Source of the DNA: Cellulomonas gelida
Lineage (GTDB): Bacteria > Actinomycetota > Actinomycetes > Actinomycetales > Cellulomonadaceae
DNA: 64,000 bases
Assembly (NCBI RefSeq): GCF_006538725.1
Contig: NZ_BJLQ01000006.1
Location: forward strand, 1-64,000
Direction of reading: 5' to 3'
The first letter of the stretch is position 1. Every line of letters starts with the position of its first letter. Below, piece after piece: positions 15,240 through 27,207 of this stretch. Below the pieces are notes generated by a model. It was not told where the DNA came from. It saw only the letters and a list, made by a program, of their open reading frames with translations, and did no database searches. The position numbers were made by a program, and so were the translations under genes.

Positions 15240-15559
15240 GCAGCGAGCTCGTGCTCGACACCGAAGTGCTGCGCCGGCACGCGGGGCGGGTGCGCAGCCT
15301 CGGGTCGGACGTCGGGGCGGCGCGTTCGGCCGTGGGCTCGGCCGACCTGCACGGCGGCGCGTTCGGCGTCCTGTGCTCGTTCCTGCCGAGCATCGTGTCG
15401 GGCGCCGCGCGCGCGTCGCAGGACGCGATCGTGGAGCTGGACGGCGCGGTGTCCGCGGCGTCCACGGGGCTGACGGGCATGGCCGCCTCCTTCGAGGCCT
15501 GCGACGAACGGGTGGCCCTCGCGCTGCGCGCCCTGACGCGAGCGCTGGACGGCGCATGA
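15236..15559 (+). CDS. EspC/WXG100-like small helical protein
   Basis: This 107-residue all-helical protein resembles ESX secretion-associated EspC-type proteins: LDTEVLRRHAGRVRSLGSDV, a central Gly-Phe-Gly turn (HGGAFGVL), then a second long helix ending LALRALTRAL. It has no Cys pair or membrane segment. GTG 15236 overlaps the previous stop and its own stop overlaps the next start (ATGA), so the cassette is translationally coupled. The likely role is as a secretion partner of the downstream effector. No secretion ATPase gene is in the window. Confidence 0.6.
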   Translation: MSSELVLDTEVLRRHAGRVRSLGSDVGAARSAVGSADLHGGAFGVLCSFLPSIVSGAARASQDAIVELDGAVSAASTGLTGMAASFEACDERVALALRALTRALDGA

Positions 15560-16770
15560 CCGACTCGCTCGTCGTCCCGGGGCAGGACACGACGACCGCG
15601 GTCTCCGGCACAGGGGTGGTCGAGTCGGTCCACGACCTGGCGCAGGCGCTGCAGGGCGGGTCGTGGCTGGAGGTGGGGCTGGCGGGCGTCGGCGCGGCGC
15701 TCGACGTGGCTGCCACCGTGGTCGACCCGCTCGGCTCGCTGATCGCGGCCGGGTTGGGCTGGCTGATGGATCACCTCGAGCCGCTCAAGGGCTGGCTGGA
15801 CGACCTCACGGGTGATGCGGGCGCGGTCGCCGGGTTCGCGGGGACGTGGGACAACGTGGCCGCGGCGATGGGCACCGCGGGCGAGGACCTGAGCCACATG
15901 GCGCGTGCCGATCTCGAGGCGATGCAGGGTGCGGCGGTGGTGGCGTACGCCAGGTACGCCGACGACCTGGCGGCGAAGATGCGCGCGTCGTCGGCGTCGT
16001 CGTCGGCGGTGGCCTCCGCGCTGCGGACGTGCGCGACGGTCGTGCAGGTGGTGCACGACCTGGTGCGCGACACGATCGCCCAGCTCGTCGGCTCGATCAT
16101 CTCGTGGGCGGCCGAGGCCGTGTTCACGCTCGGGCTGGCGACCCCGTGGATCGTCGGCCAGGTCTCGACGCGCGTGTCATCGCTCGCGACGCGGGTCGGC
16201 CGGTCGGTCGTCGACGTCGTGACCTCCGCGAAGTCCCTGAAGAACCTCGTCGAGGCGATGCGTGAGGCCCTCGCCCGCCTCGCCGCGAGCGTGCGCCGCT
16301 CGGCGGACGCGCCGCCCGCCCGGCCGGACGGGCCGGTCGTGCACACCGGCGGCGAGCACGGGCCGCGTCCGCGCCAGGACTGGCGTGCGGAGGAGTGGTC
16401 GGAGCGGGTCTACGACTCGCTGCGCGCGGACCCGGACCTCGCCGCGGACATGGCGCGGCACAACCCCGAGTTCTCGCAGGTCGACGTCGACCGCGCGATG
16501 GACCACGTGCTGCGCGACGAGCACCTGCTGGGCACTGACTACGATGACCCGTACACGGGGCGGTTCGACGCGAGCCCGGACATGGCGGAGGCCTTCGAGC
16601 GGCTGCGCTCGGGCACGGCGACCGAGCTCGACCGCATGCTCCTGCGCCACGAGATCGCCGAGGCGCGCTACATGGACGCGCATCCCGGTGCCTCGTACGC
16701 GCAGGCGCACCGGGCGGCGACCGAGGTGTCGGACTGGCGCTCGGCCCTCGACGCGAGCCGGAGGGGATGA
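15556..16770 (+). CDS. Putative type VII-type effector with C-terminal HEIAE domain
   Basis: This 404-residue protein has an N-terminal half (about 1-250) of hydrophobic helices with a WXG-like turn (GTWDNVAAAMG), as in actinobacterial ESX effectors. A Pro/Arg-rich linker (about 252-275) leads to a charged C-terminal domain (about 275-404). That domain contains LLRHEIAEARYMDAH, with His365, Glu366, Glu369 and His376 as possible metal or catalytic residues. I do not recognise the family. The modular layout and the small overlapping gene after it look like a polymorphic toxin with immunity. Host, target and activity are unknown. Confidence 0.55.
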   Translation: MTDSLVVPGQDTTTAVSGTGVVESVHDLAQALQGGSWLEVGLAGVGAALDVAATVVDPLGSLIAAGLGWLMDHLEPLKGWLDDLTGDAGAVAGFAGTWDNVAAAMGTAGEDLSHMARADLEAMQGAAVVAYARYADDLAAKMRASSASSSAVASALRTCATVVQVVHDLVRDTIAQLVGSIISWAAEAVFTLGLATPWIVGQVSTRVSSLATRVGRSVVDVVTSAKSLKNLVEAMREALARLAASVRRSADAPPARPDGPVVHTGGEHGPRPRQDWRAEEWSERVYDSLRADPDLAADMARHNPEFSQVDVDRAMDHVLRDEHLLGTDYDDPYTGRFDASPDMAEAFERLRSGTATELDRMLLRHEIAEARYMDAHPGASYAQAHRAATEVSDWRSALDASRRG

Positions 16771-17012
16771 CGATGGCGGGCACGGCGTTCGGGCGCAAGG
16801 TCGCCGAGTCGGCGACGGAGGTGCGGTACGCCTTCGGGGAGACGCCGGTGGCCGACGAGGGTGTGCTGGTCATCCCGTTCGAGGACCTGGACGCGTGGTA
16901 CGTCGAGGGCACGCAGGACCGTCCGATCTCCGCGCAGTGGGCGCTCGTGAAGGTGCTCCGGCTGCACCGACGCGAGGGAGCATGGCCGGAGAGAGCCGCG
17001 TTCTACTCGTGA
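16767..17012 (+). CDS. Small protein, candidate immunity to the upstream effector
   Basis: This 81-residue soluble protein overlaps the effector's stop by ATGA and ends the cassette. It is acidic to neutral, with VLVIPFEDLDAWYVEG and QWALVKVLRLHRREG segments. I recognise no family. Position, size and coupling are the only reasons to call it an immunity protein. It could instead be a regulator. Confidence 0.5.
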   Translation: MTMAGTAFGRKVAESATEVRYAFGETPVADEGVLVIPFEDLDAWYVEGTQDRPISAQWALVKVLRLHRREGAWPERAAFYS

Positions 17013-17438
17013 CCGCGGACGGCTCCGCGCACGGCTGACCAGCGCGGGCGGACCCCCGGTTGCGGCGCAGCGCGAGCACGGGCAGCGTCACAGTGCCGGT
17101 CCTTTGACGGTGTCCGGGCGAGGAAGGTAACGTTGGACACCGTGCCCGCGCCGTCGGGCCCTCGCGCGTGCACTCGCACGGGTGTCGTCCGCTTCGTACG
17201 GACCCGCCCCGCAGGTGCGCAGGGACACCAACCCCCGCCTCTCGTGCGGTCCCCGCCGCCCGGCTCCCGCTGGGCCTCGGAGCCGGAGGAGAACGGGGCG
17301 ACACGCCCGAGCGCGTGGGTCGGTTCGGGACTCACGACCATGCGATAGCCGCGCGACGGGCGGCGACTCGCGCACTTGCCGGCCGTCCAGGGTGACGGGC
17401 ACCGGTCGACCAGAGCTCATCTACCAGACGGAGACGTA
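17013..17438 (+). promoter_or_regulatory. str operon upstream region: promoter and about 300-base leader
   Basis: The gap holds no credible gene. TTGACG at 17104-17109 and TAACGT at 17128-17133 are 18 bases apart and form the strongest promoter in the window. The transcript leader then runs about 300 bases to rpsL. It contains the conserved 26-base block at 17298-17323, listed separately. A leader this long suggests control at the RNA level. Confidence 0.7.
17298..17323 (+). promoter_or_regulatory. 26-base leader motif shared with the rpsJ leader (copy 1)
   Basis: The block begins GCGACACGCCCGAGCGCG and ends GGGTCGG. The same 26 bases occur at 25462-25487 before rpsJ with one mismatch (T here, G there). 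It ends 115 bases before rpsL. CCCGA can pair with the TCGGG a few bases downstream (to 17329), so it may be part of an RNA structure. Confidence 0.6.
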
Positions 17439-17807
17439 GTGCCTACGATCCAGCAGCTGGTCCGCAAGGGCCGGCAGGCGAAGACGAACAAGTCGAAGAC
17501 GCCTGCCCTCAAGGGCAGCCCGCAGCGTCGTGGCGTGTGCACGCGCGTGTACACCACGACCCCCAAGAAGCCGAACTCCGCTCTGCGCAAGGTCGCCCGT
17601 GTGCGCCTGTCGTCGGGCGTCGAGGTCACGGCCTACATCCCCGGCGTCGGCCACAACCTGCAGGAGCACTCGATCGTGCTCGTCCGCGGCGGTCGTGTGA
17701 AGGACCTGCCGGGTGTCCGCTACAAGATCGTGCGCGGCGCTCTCGACACGCAGGGCGTGAAGAACCGCAAGCAGGCGCGCAGCCGCTACGGCGCGAAGAA
17801 GGGCTGA
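17439..17807 (+). CDS. rpsL: 30S ribosomal protein S12
   Basis: This 122-residue protein acts at the decoding centre. It starts at GTG 17439 ([13 protein letters not shown]) after GGAGA. The two lysines whose changes give streptomycin resistance are present, in [12 protein letters not shown] and [12 protein letters not shown], so it is the sensitive wild type. It is first in the str operon, 4 bases before rpsG. Confidence 0.97.
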   Translation: MPTIQQLVRKGRQAKTNKSKTPALKGSPQRRGVCTRVYTTTPKKPNSALRKVARVRLSSGVEVTAYIPGVGHNLQEHSIVLVRGGRVKDLPGVRYKIVRGALDTQGVKNRKQARSRYGAKKG

Positions 17808-17811
17808 ACCG

Positions 17812-18282
17812 ATGCCTCGTAAGGGTCCCGCCCCGAAGCGGCCGCTGATCGTCGACCCCGTCTACGGGTCGCCGGTCGTCACGCAGCTCATCAACAAGAT
17901 CCTCCTCGACGGCAAGAAGACCGTCGCGGAGTCGATCGTCTACGGCGCGCTCGAGGGCGTGCGCGAGAAGACCCAGCAGGACCCGGTCGTCGTGCTCAAG
18001 CGCGCGCTCGACAACGTGCGTCCGTCGCTCGAGGTCAAGTCGCGTCGTGTCGGTGGTGCCACGTACCAGGTGCCGATCGAGGTGCGTCCCGTGCGCTCCA
18101 CGACGCTCGCGCTGCGCTGGCTCACCGACTACTCGCGCGCTCGTCGCGAGAAGACGATGACCGAGCGCCTCATGAACGAGATCCTCGACGCGTCCAACGG
18201 CCTCGGTGCCGCTGTGAAGCGCCGGGAGGACATGCACAAGATGGCCGAGTCCAACCGGGCCTTCGCGCACTACCGCTGGTGA
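17812..18282 (+). CDS. rpsG: 30S ribosomal protein S7
   Basis: This 156-residue protein nucleates assembly of the 30S head. The N-terminus [20 protein letters not shown] and the conserved [21 protein letters not shown] segment are clear. It lies between rpsL and fusA in standard str order. In other bacteria S7 can repress this operon; no matching site is evident. Confidence 0.97.
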   Translation: MPRKGPAPKRPLIVDPVYGSPVVTQLINKILLDGKKTVAESIVYGALEGVREKTQQDPVVVLKRALDNVRPSLEVKSRRVGGATYQVPIEVRPVRSTTLALRWLTDYSRARREKTMTERLMNEILDASNGLGAAVKRREDMHKMAESNRAFAHYRW

Positions 18283-18357
18283 TTCCAGCCGGTGCGGCCG
18301 GCACGCGTCAGCGTGTGCCGGCCGCACACCGAGCCAACCGACAAGGGGCAGACCAAC

Positions 18358-20460
<2,103 letters not shown>

Positions 20461-20464
20461 TCCC

Positions 20465-20544
20465 ACAGGTCGAAACCTGTAGTTCCATCACACAAACCGA
20501 CCCGTGGGGCCGCGCGCTCTGCAGGTACCTTCCGGTAGCTGCAG
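20465..20544 (+). promoter_or_regulatory. Two small hairpins between fusA and tuf
   Basis: ACAGGT/ACCTGT around CGAA (20465-20480) follows the fusA stop by 4 bases. A second stem at 20519-20544 pairs CTGCAG with CTGCAG and TACC with GGTA across a TTCC loop, with one G-G mismatch. Neither is followed by a T-run, so they look like processing or stability elements rather than terminators. I see no clear separate tuf promoter. Confidence 0.4.
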
Positions 20545-20581
20545 CCGGGCAGTCTCTACCAAGTCCTGAGGAGGACACCTA

Positions 20582-21775
<1,194 letters not shown>

Positions 21776-21802
21776 TCCTCGCCCTTCGGGGCTGATCGCT
21801 CG

Positions 21803-21837
21803 GCAGGGCCCGGGAGCTTCGGCTCCCGGGCCCTGCT
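21803..21837 (+). terminator. Terminator of the str operon
   Basis: GCAGGGCCCGGGAGC pairs with GCTCCCGGGCCCTGC around a TTCG loop, 27 bases after tuf. The 15-bp perfect stem with a UUCG tetraloop is very stable. Confidence 0.9.
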
Positions 21838-21956
21838 GCCGTCTGCGGGCTCTGGCGGTGTCCGCCCGCGGCGGGTGGGGAGTGAAACGATTCGGACAGC
21901 GGCCCGGACGAGGGATCCTCTCGCCGGGCCTCGCGCGCGCGATTAGCGTCCTGCGC

Positions 21957-22814
21957 ATGTCTGCTGAGCTTCCCGAGTCGCGTCCCACGGCCGACGGCCG
22001 CCGCACCGCGACCGCCGTCGACCCGGCTCCTTCGTCCCCGGCGTTCGACGCCGTGCTCGACCCCACCGGCTCGGGCGGCACCGCGGCCCCCGCGCAGCCG
22101 GGCCGGGGCAAGGTGCTCGGCTGGGTGATCGGGATCGCCCTGGCGATCGTCGTCGGCGTGGGTGCGTACGCGGTGTTCGGTGGCAAGGGTGCCGCCGACG
22201 ACGCCACGAACGACGACGGTGGGCCGGTGTCCGCGTCGATCGCCCGCGGGACCGCGGACACCGCGGCGCTGACCCTCGAGGGGTCGGTCGGCTCGGTGCT
22301 GCTGCGTGCCGACGCGGGCGCGGACGAGCTCGTCGGGATCGAGGCCACGGGCGCCGACGCCGCCGCTCAGCTCAGCGAGGGCGACCCGGCGGTGGCGACG
22401 CTGGCCGGCGACGCGTCGAAGGTCCGATTGGCCCCCGAGGTCGCGTGGACCGTGGCGCTGGGTGCGGAGACCGACACGGTCACCGCGAACCTGATGGGCG
22501 CCAAGGTCGCGGGCGTCGAGGTCACCGCGGGTGCTCGCTCGGTCGACCTGACGCTGCCGGTGCCGGACGCGCCGGTCACGGTCGACCTGAAGTCCGGCCT
22601 GGGGTCGTTCGTGCTGCACGTCCCTGCCGGGGTGGCGGTCCTCGTCGACGTCCAGACCGGCGCGGGTCAGGTGATGGTCGACGACCGCACCGAGAACGCG
22701 GTCGAGGCCGGGACGCAGATCCCCACCGAGGGCTTCTCGGCCGACGGGCCGCACTACGTCGTGAAGGTGAGCAGCGGCGTCGGGACGATCATGGTCCACC
22801 ACGACGCTGCGTGA
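21957..22814 (+). CDS. Single-pass membrane protein with extracellular beta-rich (DUF4097-like) domain
   Basis: This 285-residue protein has a Pro/Ala/Thr-rich cytoplasmic part (1-50), one membrane helix (about 53-75, WVIGIALAIVVGVGAYAVF) and an outside domain of short repeating beta strands (for example VEVTAGARSVDLTLPV, VKVSSGVGTIMVHHD). The last part resembles the DUF4097/LiaF 'toast-rack' pattern. ATG 21957 is 7 bases after TAGCGT (21944-21949), so it is probably leaderless. No function is assigned. It is separate from the calpain cassette that follows after 133 bases. Confidence 0.65.
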   Translation: MSAELPESRPTADGRRTATAVDPAPSSPAFDAVLDPTGSGGTAAPAQPGRGKVLGWVIGIALAIVVGVGAYAVFGGKGAADDATNDDGGPVSASIARGTADTAALTLEGSVGSVLLRADAGADELVGIEATGADAAAQLSEGDPAVATLAGDASKVRLAPEVAWTVALGAETDTVTANLMGAKVAGVEVTAGARSVDLTLPVPDAPVTVDLKSGLGSFVLHVPAGVAVLVDVQTGAGQVMVDDRTENAVEAGTQIPTEGFSADGPHYVVKVSSGVGTIMVHHDAA

Positions 22815-22947
22815 CGGTCGCCCGGGACCGGCAGCTGGCACGAGGACGGCCGCTCGGACGACGGTCGGCAGGACGGCGGCCGGCAGGACGTCCGGAGTGC
22901 TACCGTCGCCCGAGTTCGTCCGACTCGGCGAGGCGGGGGTGCGTGCG

Positions 22948-23265
22948 GTGAGCGAAGGGTTCTCGGCGACGGCCGGGACGCTCGACGAGGCGGGCAAGGA
23001 GCTGCTGCAGGTCGTCACGACCCTGCGGCCTGCTGACCCGGCGGCGTGGCCGGCCGGCGACGGCGTCTACGGCTTCGCGTCGTTGAGCGGCGCGATGGCC
23101 GAGGCGCAGACGGCGATGACCACCCGCGTGGGCGATCTCGCGAGCGTGACCGTCGGCTCGGCGATCCGGCTCCAGGACTGTGCGCAGGCGTACCGCGACG
23201 CCGAGGAGCGCGTGCGCGCCGCGCTCGAGAAGCTCGCGAGCCTGCTCGTCGGAGCCGTGCGGTGA
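22948..23265 (+). CDS. EspC/WXG100-like protein, first gene of calpain cassette
   Basis: This 105-residue helical protein has EspC-type layout: a first helix with FSATAGTLDEAGKELLQVV, a Gly-rich turn (GVYGFASLSGAM), and a second helix ending AYRDAEERVRAALEKLASLL. I chose GTG 22948 because AGGCGGGGG sits about 8 bases upstream; GTG 22939 is possible. A TACCGT at 22901-22906 may be the -10. It overlaps the calpain effector by GTGA. It is similar in type to the protein at 15236, so both cassettes begin with the same kind of secretion partner. Confidence 0.6.
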   Translation: MSEGFSATAGTLDEAGKELLQVVTTLRPADPAAWPAGDGVYGFASLSGAMAEAQTAMTTRVGDLASVTVGSAIRLQDCAQAYRDAEERVRAALEKLASLLVGAVR

Positions 23266-24479
23266 GGGTGCTGCCGGGCGACGCGGGCGCCGTGAGTGCT
23301 GCGGCCACGCAGGTGAGCGGCGCGGCGACCGCGGTGGCCGAGGCCGGCGCTCTCGTGCACGGTCAGCGCGGGGCGCTCGACTGGACCGGTGCGGCCGCCG
23401 ACGCGTGCGACGCCCGGCTGGGAGCCGTCGAGTCCGGCGCCGGGGCGGTCGAGTCGAGCCTCACCGCGATCGCGGGAGCGCTGACCGGCTTCGCTGCGGA
23501 GCTCGCGGCGGCCGAGGAGGACGCGAGGGCCGCCGACGACGACCGCAGGCGGGCGAGGGCCCGGGTCGCCGCCGACGCGCTCGACCTCCCCGCCTGGTAC
23601 GACTACCTGCGGGCACGCGCGCGGGTGTGGAGCGCGACCGGTCGGGCGGAGGCTGCCGCGGGCCGCGCCGCGGACGCGGTGCGCGCCGCCCTGGGCACCG
23701 ACAAGCCAGCGATCGACGCGCTGTCCGACGCCGCGCGCCGCGACACCCAGGTCCCGGACGACATGCTCGACAAGGGCTCGTGGGACCAGGCAGACGTGCG
23801 GCAGCAGGGGATTGGCTCCTGCTACCTGCTTTCGTCGCTCATGGGCTTCATGCGCACCGACGACGGTGACGCCCTGCTGCGGCGCAACGTGCGCTGGGAC
23901 GCCCTCAAGCAGGGCTACTGGGTGACCCTCTACGTCGACGGCAAGCCGACCGAGGTGTTCGTCGACGGCGTCTACGACGGCGGCGTGCGCCAGCCCGCCG
24001 GCACGGTCGGGCTGGTGTCCGTCTACGAGGCGGCTCTCGGCATCCACCTCGGCTACGCCGACCTCGACGACGGTGGCTACCCCGAGGACGCGATGGAGAT
24101 GATCACCGGTCGCGACGCGAGCTCGTACACCACCGACGACACGTGGTGGCCGTGGGACGACGAGTTCGGCGGCAACCGCGAGAGCATCGCCGAGCGGCTG
24201 GCCGACGGTGCGGCGGTGACGGCGGACACCGGGGGGCGTCCCGATGCCGACGACGTCACGGTGCAGGTGCGGCGCGACGGCGAGCTGACCGACATCGAGG
24301 TCGACGTCGTGGGCGGGCACGCCTACATGGTCGAGCGGATCGACGACGACGGCGGGGTGTGGGTCCGCAACCCGTGGGGCCAGGGCAACGGTGCGGACGG
24401 CGGAGAGGTGTTCCGGATGGACGCGGACGAGTTCGCGCGGATCTTCGGACGCGTGACGGTCTCGCAGGCACCGGCATGA
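23262..24479 (+). CDS. Calpain-type (C2-like) cysteine protease with WXG-like N-terminal domain
   Basis: This 405-residue protein has helical ESX-type sequence at about residues 1-165, including a WTGAAADAC turn. The C-terminal domain, about 170-405, carries the calpain catalytic signature: Gln plus Cys187 in RQQGIGSCYLLSSLMGF, His353 in VVGGHAYMVERI and Asn370 in VWVRNPWGQGNG. All three residues are in order and correctly surrounded, so the enzyme is probably active. The architecture, a secretion-type head joined to a protease, fits a polymorphic toxin delivered by a type VII-like system. No signal peptide is seen. The two small genes after it are candidate immunity genes. Confidence 0.8.
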   Translation: MRVLPGDAGAVSAAATQVSGAATAVAEAGALVHGQRGALDWTGAAADACDARLGAVESGAGAVESSLTAIAGALTGFAAELAAAEEDARAADDDRRRARARVAADALDLPAWYDYLRARARVWSATGRAEAAAGRAADAVRAALGTDKPAIDALSDAARRDTQVPDDMLDKGSWDQADVRQQGIGSCYLLSSLMGFMRTDDGDALLRRNVRWDALKQGYWVTLYVDGKPTEVFVDGVYDGGVRQPAGTVGLVSVYEAALGIHLGYADLDDGGYPEDAMEMITGRDASSYTTDDTWWPWDDEFGGNRESIAERLADGAAVTADTGGRPDADDVTVQVRRDGELTDIEVDVVGGHAYMVERIDDDGGVWVRNPWGQGNGADGGEVFRMDADEFARIFGRVTVSQAPA

Positions 24480-24742
24480 GCGAGTCGTTCGAGCTGCGTG
24501 CCGGGACGCAGCGGGAGGTTGCCGAGGCGCTCGTCGGGGTCGTGGGGCTCGACGTCGTGGACGGCGCGATGCGCGCGCGCCTCGCGGTCGGGCTGCACGG
24601 CGCCCGCCACCGCGCCTGGGTGGATCGCGGGCAGGCGCTCTCGCTGCCGGGCTGGGGCACGCTGACGGTGCGGGACGTGAGCGCCGTCGGGGTCGGCCGC
24701 GCGGAGCTCGAGTTCGTGCCCGAGTCGGGGGAGCGGCGGTGA
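24476..24742 (+). CDS. Small soluble protein, candidate immunity to the calpain effector
   Basis: This 88-residue beta-rich protein overlaps the protease stop by ATGA and the next start by GTGA. It has a DRGQALSLPGWGTLTVRDV core. I recognise no family with certainty. The following protein shows a similar pattern in its outer domain, so the two may be paralogues. Its position makes an inhibitor role plausible. Confidence 0.5.
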   Translation: MSESFELRAGTQREVAEALVGVVGLDVVDGAMRARLAVGLHGARHRAWVDRGQALSLPGWGTLTVRDVSAVGVGRAELEFVPESGERR

Positions 24743-25143
24743 GCGACACCGCGACCGGGCGCCGGGTGCGTCCCGTGGTGCTCGCCGGCGTGGGCCTCGG
24801 GGTCGTCGCCGTGGCCGTCGCTGCCGTCCTGGCGTGGTCGGGGCGGGGGGACGAGGCGCGGTGCGAGCGCACGGCCGAGACTCCCGCCGGCGGGGTGGTC
24901 GAGAGCGCCGCGGGTGGTGCGCAGCTCGTCGTCGGCGACGTGGTGCTCGGGATCGGCGGGCTCTCGGACGACGGGTGCTCGGTGAAGGTGGCGGGTGAGC
25001 TCGGCTGGGTCGCGGTGGGGGAGCGGGTCGAGACCGACGGCGTCCCGGTGATGCTGCTGAGCGTCGAGCCGCGCGGGGCCGACGACGACGCCGTGGGTGG
25101 GCGCTTCGAGGCCACGTTCTGGATCGGGGCCGACGGCGCGTAG
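24739..25143 (+). CDS. Membrane-anchored small protein, candidate second immunity protein
   Basis: This 134-residue protein has one N-terminal membrane helix (about 12-33, [21 protein letters not shown]) and an outside domain with two cysteines (ARCERT and DDGCSV) that could form a disulfide. The domain ends with [18 protein letters not shown], echoing the GQALSLPGWGTLTVRDV pattern of the previous gene. A membrane-tethered inhibitor would protect the outer face against an incoming protease. This is inference from position and shape. Confidence 0.45.
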   Translation: MSDTATGRRVRPVVLAGVGLGVVAVAVAAVLAWSGRGDEARCERTAETPAGGVVESAAGGAQLVVGDVVLGIGGLSDDGCSVKVAGELGWVAVGERVETDGVPVMLLSVEPRGADDDAVGGRFEATFWIGADGA

Positions 25144-25523
25144 CGGTCGGACGGCGCGCGGAGCGTGAACGGCGCGCACCGGCGCGGGTCGAGCGCGTGC
25201 GGGGCCCGGGTGCCCGGTCGCTGCGCGGGATCCGCCGCGCGATGAGGTGCAGGTCACCGCCGGCCCGGGTTGGAGATGCAGGCGCTCGTCTGGCACACTG
25301 TTCAGGTTGCCCGCTACGGGTGTGCCTTCGTGCGCGCCAGGCTGGGCCGACAGACGTGGCGAACCGCGTCAGCCCCGGGGTCGACCCGGCGGTGGCGGTT
25401 CGACGACAACCACCGACCTCATACCGGGAACGGTATGCAGCGCCCAGGTGCGTCGCGAAGAGCGACACGCCCGAGCGCGGGGGTCGGACGGACCAGTTCG
25501 AAGAGAGAGAAGTAGACGACGCC
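25144..25523 (+). promoter_or_regulatory. S10 operon upstream region: promoter and leader
   Basis: This 380-base gap has no credible gene. TTGGAG at 25270-25275 and CACACT at 25294-25299, 18 bases apart, form a good promoter. The leader of about 220 bases ends in a purine-rich ribosome site before rpsJ and contains the second copy of the shared motif (25462-25487). The first part, 25144-25260, shows nothing recognisable. Confidence 0.6.
25462..25487 (+). promoter_or_regulatory. 26-base leader motif shared with the rpsL leader (copy 2)
   Basis: It is identical to 17298-17323 except at the nineteenth base. It ends 36 bases before the rpsJ start, closer than copy 1 is to rpsL. The flanking sequence of the two leaders is otherwise dissimilar, so the block itself appears to be under selection. 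Confidence 0.6.
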
Positions 25524-25832
25524 ATGGCGGGACAGAAGATCCGCATCCGGCTCAAGTCCTACGACCACGAAGTCATCGACAGCTCGGCGCGCAAGATCGT
25601 CGACACGGTGACTCGCGCTGGTGCGTCGGTCGTGGGCCCGGTGCCGTTGCCGACCGAGAAGAACGTGTTCTGCGTCATCCGGTCGCCCCACAAGTACAAG
25701 GACAGCCGCGAGCACTTCGAGATGCGCACGCACAAGCGGCTCATCGACATCATCGACCCCACGCCCAAGGCCGTCGACTCGCTCATGCGTCTCGACCTGC
25801 CTGCGGACGTGAACATCGAGATCAAGCTCTGA
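25524..25832 (+). CDS. rpsJ: 30S ribosomal protein S10
   Basis: This 102-residue protein belongs to the 30S head and doubles as NusE in antitermination. [18 protein letters not shown] and the loop [20 protein letters not shown] are conserved. It is first in the S10 operon, and ATG 25524 follows a GAGAGAGAAG stretch. Confidence 0.97.
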   Translation: MAGQKIRIRLKSYDHEVIDSSARKIVDTVTRAGASVVGPVPLPTEKNVFCVIRSPHKYKDSREHFEMRTHKRLIDIIDPTPKAVDSLMRLDLPADVNIEIKL

Positions 25833-25855
25833 TCGCTGGGAAGGAACTGATCCTC

Positions 25856-26515
25856 ATGGTTACCCAGCAGAACGCGCGCCCCGTCACGGCCCTGCTCGGC
25901 CGCAAGCTCGGCATGACCCAGCTGTGGGACGAGGCCGGTCGCCTCGTGCCCGTCACGGTCGTCGAGGTCGGCACGAACGTCGTGACGCAGGTCCGCTCCG
26001 CTGAGGCTGACGGCTACGCAGCGGTCCAGCTGGCCTTCGGCCAGATCGACCCGCGCAAGGTCACGCAGCCGCTCAAGGGCCACTTCGAGAAGGCCGGGGT
26101 CACCCCGCGCCGGAACGTGGCCGAGATCCGCACGTCGAACGCGTCCGAGTACACGCTCGGCCAGGAGATCGACGCGACCGCCTTCGAGGCGGGTCAGCTC
26201 GTCGACGTGATCGGCACGACCAAGGGCAAGGGCACCGCCGGTGTGATGAAGCGTCACGGCTTCTCCGGCGTCGGCGCCTCGCACGGTGCCCACCGCAACC
26301 ACCGCAAGCCGGGCTCGATCGGTGGCGCCTCGACGCCGTCGCGCGTGTTCAAGGGCCTGCGGATGGCCGGTCGGATGGGCGTCGCCCGTCAGACCACTCA
26401 GAACCTGACCGTGCACGCGATCGACGCCGAGCGGGGCCTCCTGCTCGTCAAGGGTGCCGTCCCCGGCCCCAAGAACGGTGTCGTCGTCGTGCGATCCGCT
26501 GTGAAGGGTGCGTGA
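25856..26515 (+). CDS. rplC: 50S ribosomal protein L3
   Basis: This 219-residue protein lies next to the peptidyl-transferase centre. [18 protein letters not shown] and the central extension [20 protein letters not shown] are typical; the latter reaches the active site. ATG 25856 follows GGGAAGGA (25838-25845). Confidence 0.97.
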   Translation: MVTQQNARPVTALLGRKLGMTQLWDEAGRLVPVTVVEVGTNVVTQVRSAEADGYAAVQLAFGQIDPRKVTQPLKGHFEKAGVTPRRNVAEIRTSNASEYTLGQEIDATAFEAGQLVDVIGTTKGKGTAGVMKRHGFSGVGASHGAHRNHRKPGSIGGASTPSRVFKGLRMAGRMGVARQTTQNLTVHAIDAERGLLLVKGAVPGPKNGVVVVRSAVKGA

Positions 26516-26520
26516 CCTCG

Positions 26521-27207
26521 ATGAGCGACACGCTGACCGTCGACGTCGTCGACCCGCAGGGCAAGAAGGCCGGCACGGCCGACCTGCCCGGTGAGGTCTT
26601 CGACGCCCAGACGAACGTCCCGCTGATCCACCAGGTCGTCGTCGCGCAGCTCGCCGCGGCCCGACAGGGCACGCACGACACGAAGTCGCGTGGTGAGGTC
26701 CGTGGTGGTGGTAGGAAGCCGTACAAGCAGAAGGGCACCGGCCGCGCCCGTCAGGGCTCGACCCGTGCGCCGCAGTTCGCCGGTGGTGGCGTCGTCCACG
26801 GCCCCACGCCGCGTGACTACTCGCAGCGGACCCCGAAGAAGATGAAGGCCGCGGCGCTCCGCGGTGCTCTCTCGGACCGCGCTCGCGCCGGCCGCGTGCA
26901 CGTCGTCTCCGGGTTCGCCCCGGGTGAGGCCCCGTCGACCAAGGCCGCTCTCGCGGTGCTCGACAACCTCACGGTGCGTCGTCACGTGCTCGTCGTCGTC
27001 GAGCGTTCCGACGAGATCACGTGGAAGTCGCTGCGCAACGTCGAGCGCGTCCACCTGCTCGTCGCCGACCAGCTCAACACCTACGACGTCCTCGTCTCGG
27101 ACGACGTCGTCTTCACGCAGGGTGCGCTCGACGCGTTCCTCGCGGGCCCCGTCAAGGGCGCGAAGGCGACGGCGACCTCGACCGAGGCCGAGGAGGAGTC
27201 CAAGTGA
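26521..27207 (+). CDS. rplD: 50S ribosomal protein L4
   Basis: This 228-residue protein lines the exit tunnel. The tunnel-loop motif [20 protein letters not shown] is present, as is [17 protein letters not shown] chose ATG 26521, 12 bases after GAAGGG, over GTG 26512, which is only 3 bases from it. The C-terminus has a short acidic Ser/Thr/Glu tail. It overlaps rplW by GTGA. Confidence 0.96.
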   Translation: MSDTLTVDVVDPQGKKAGTADLPGEVFDAQTNVPLIHQVVVAQLAAARQGTHDTKSRGEVRGGGRKPYKQKGTGRARQGSTRAPQFAGGGVVHGPTPRDYSQRTPKKMKAAALRGALSDRARAGRVHVVSGFAPGEAPSTKAALAVLDNLTVRRHVLVVVERSDEITWKSLRNVERVHLLVADQLNTYDVLVSDDVVFTQGALDAFLAGPVKGAKATATSTEAEEESK

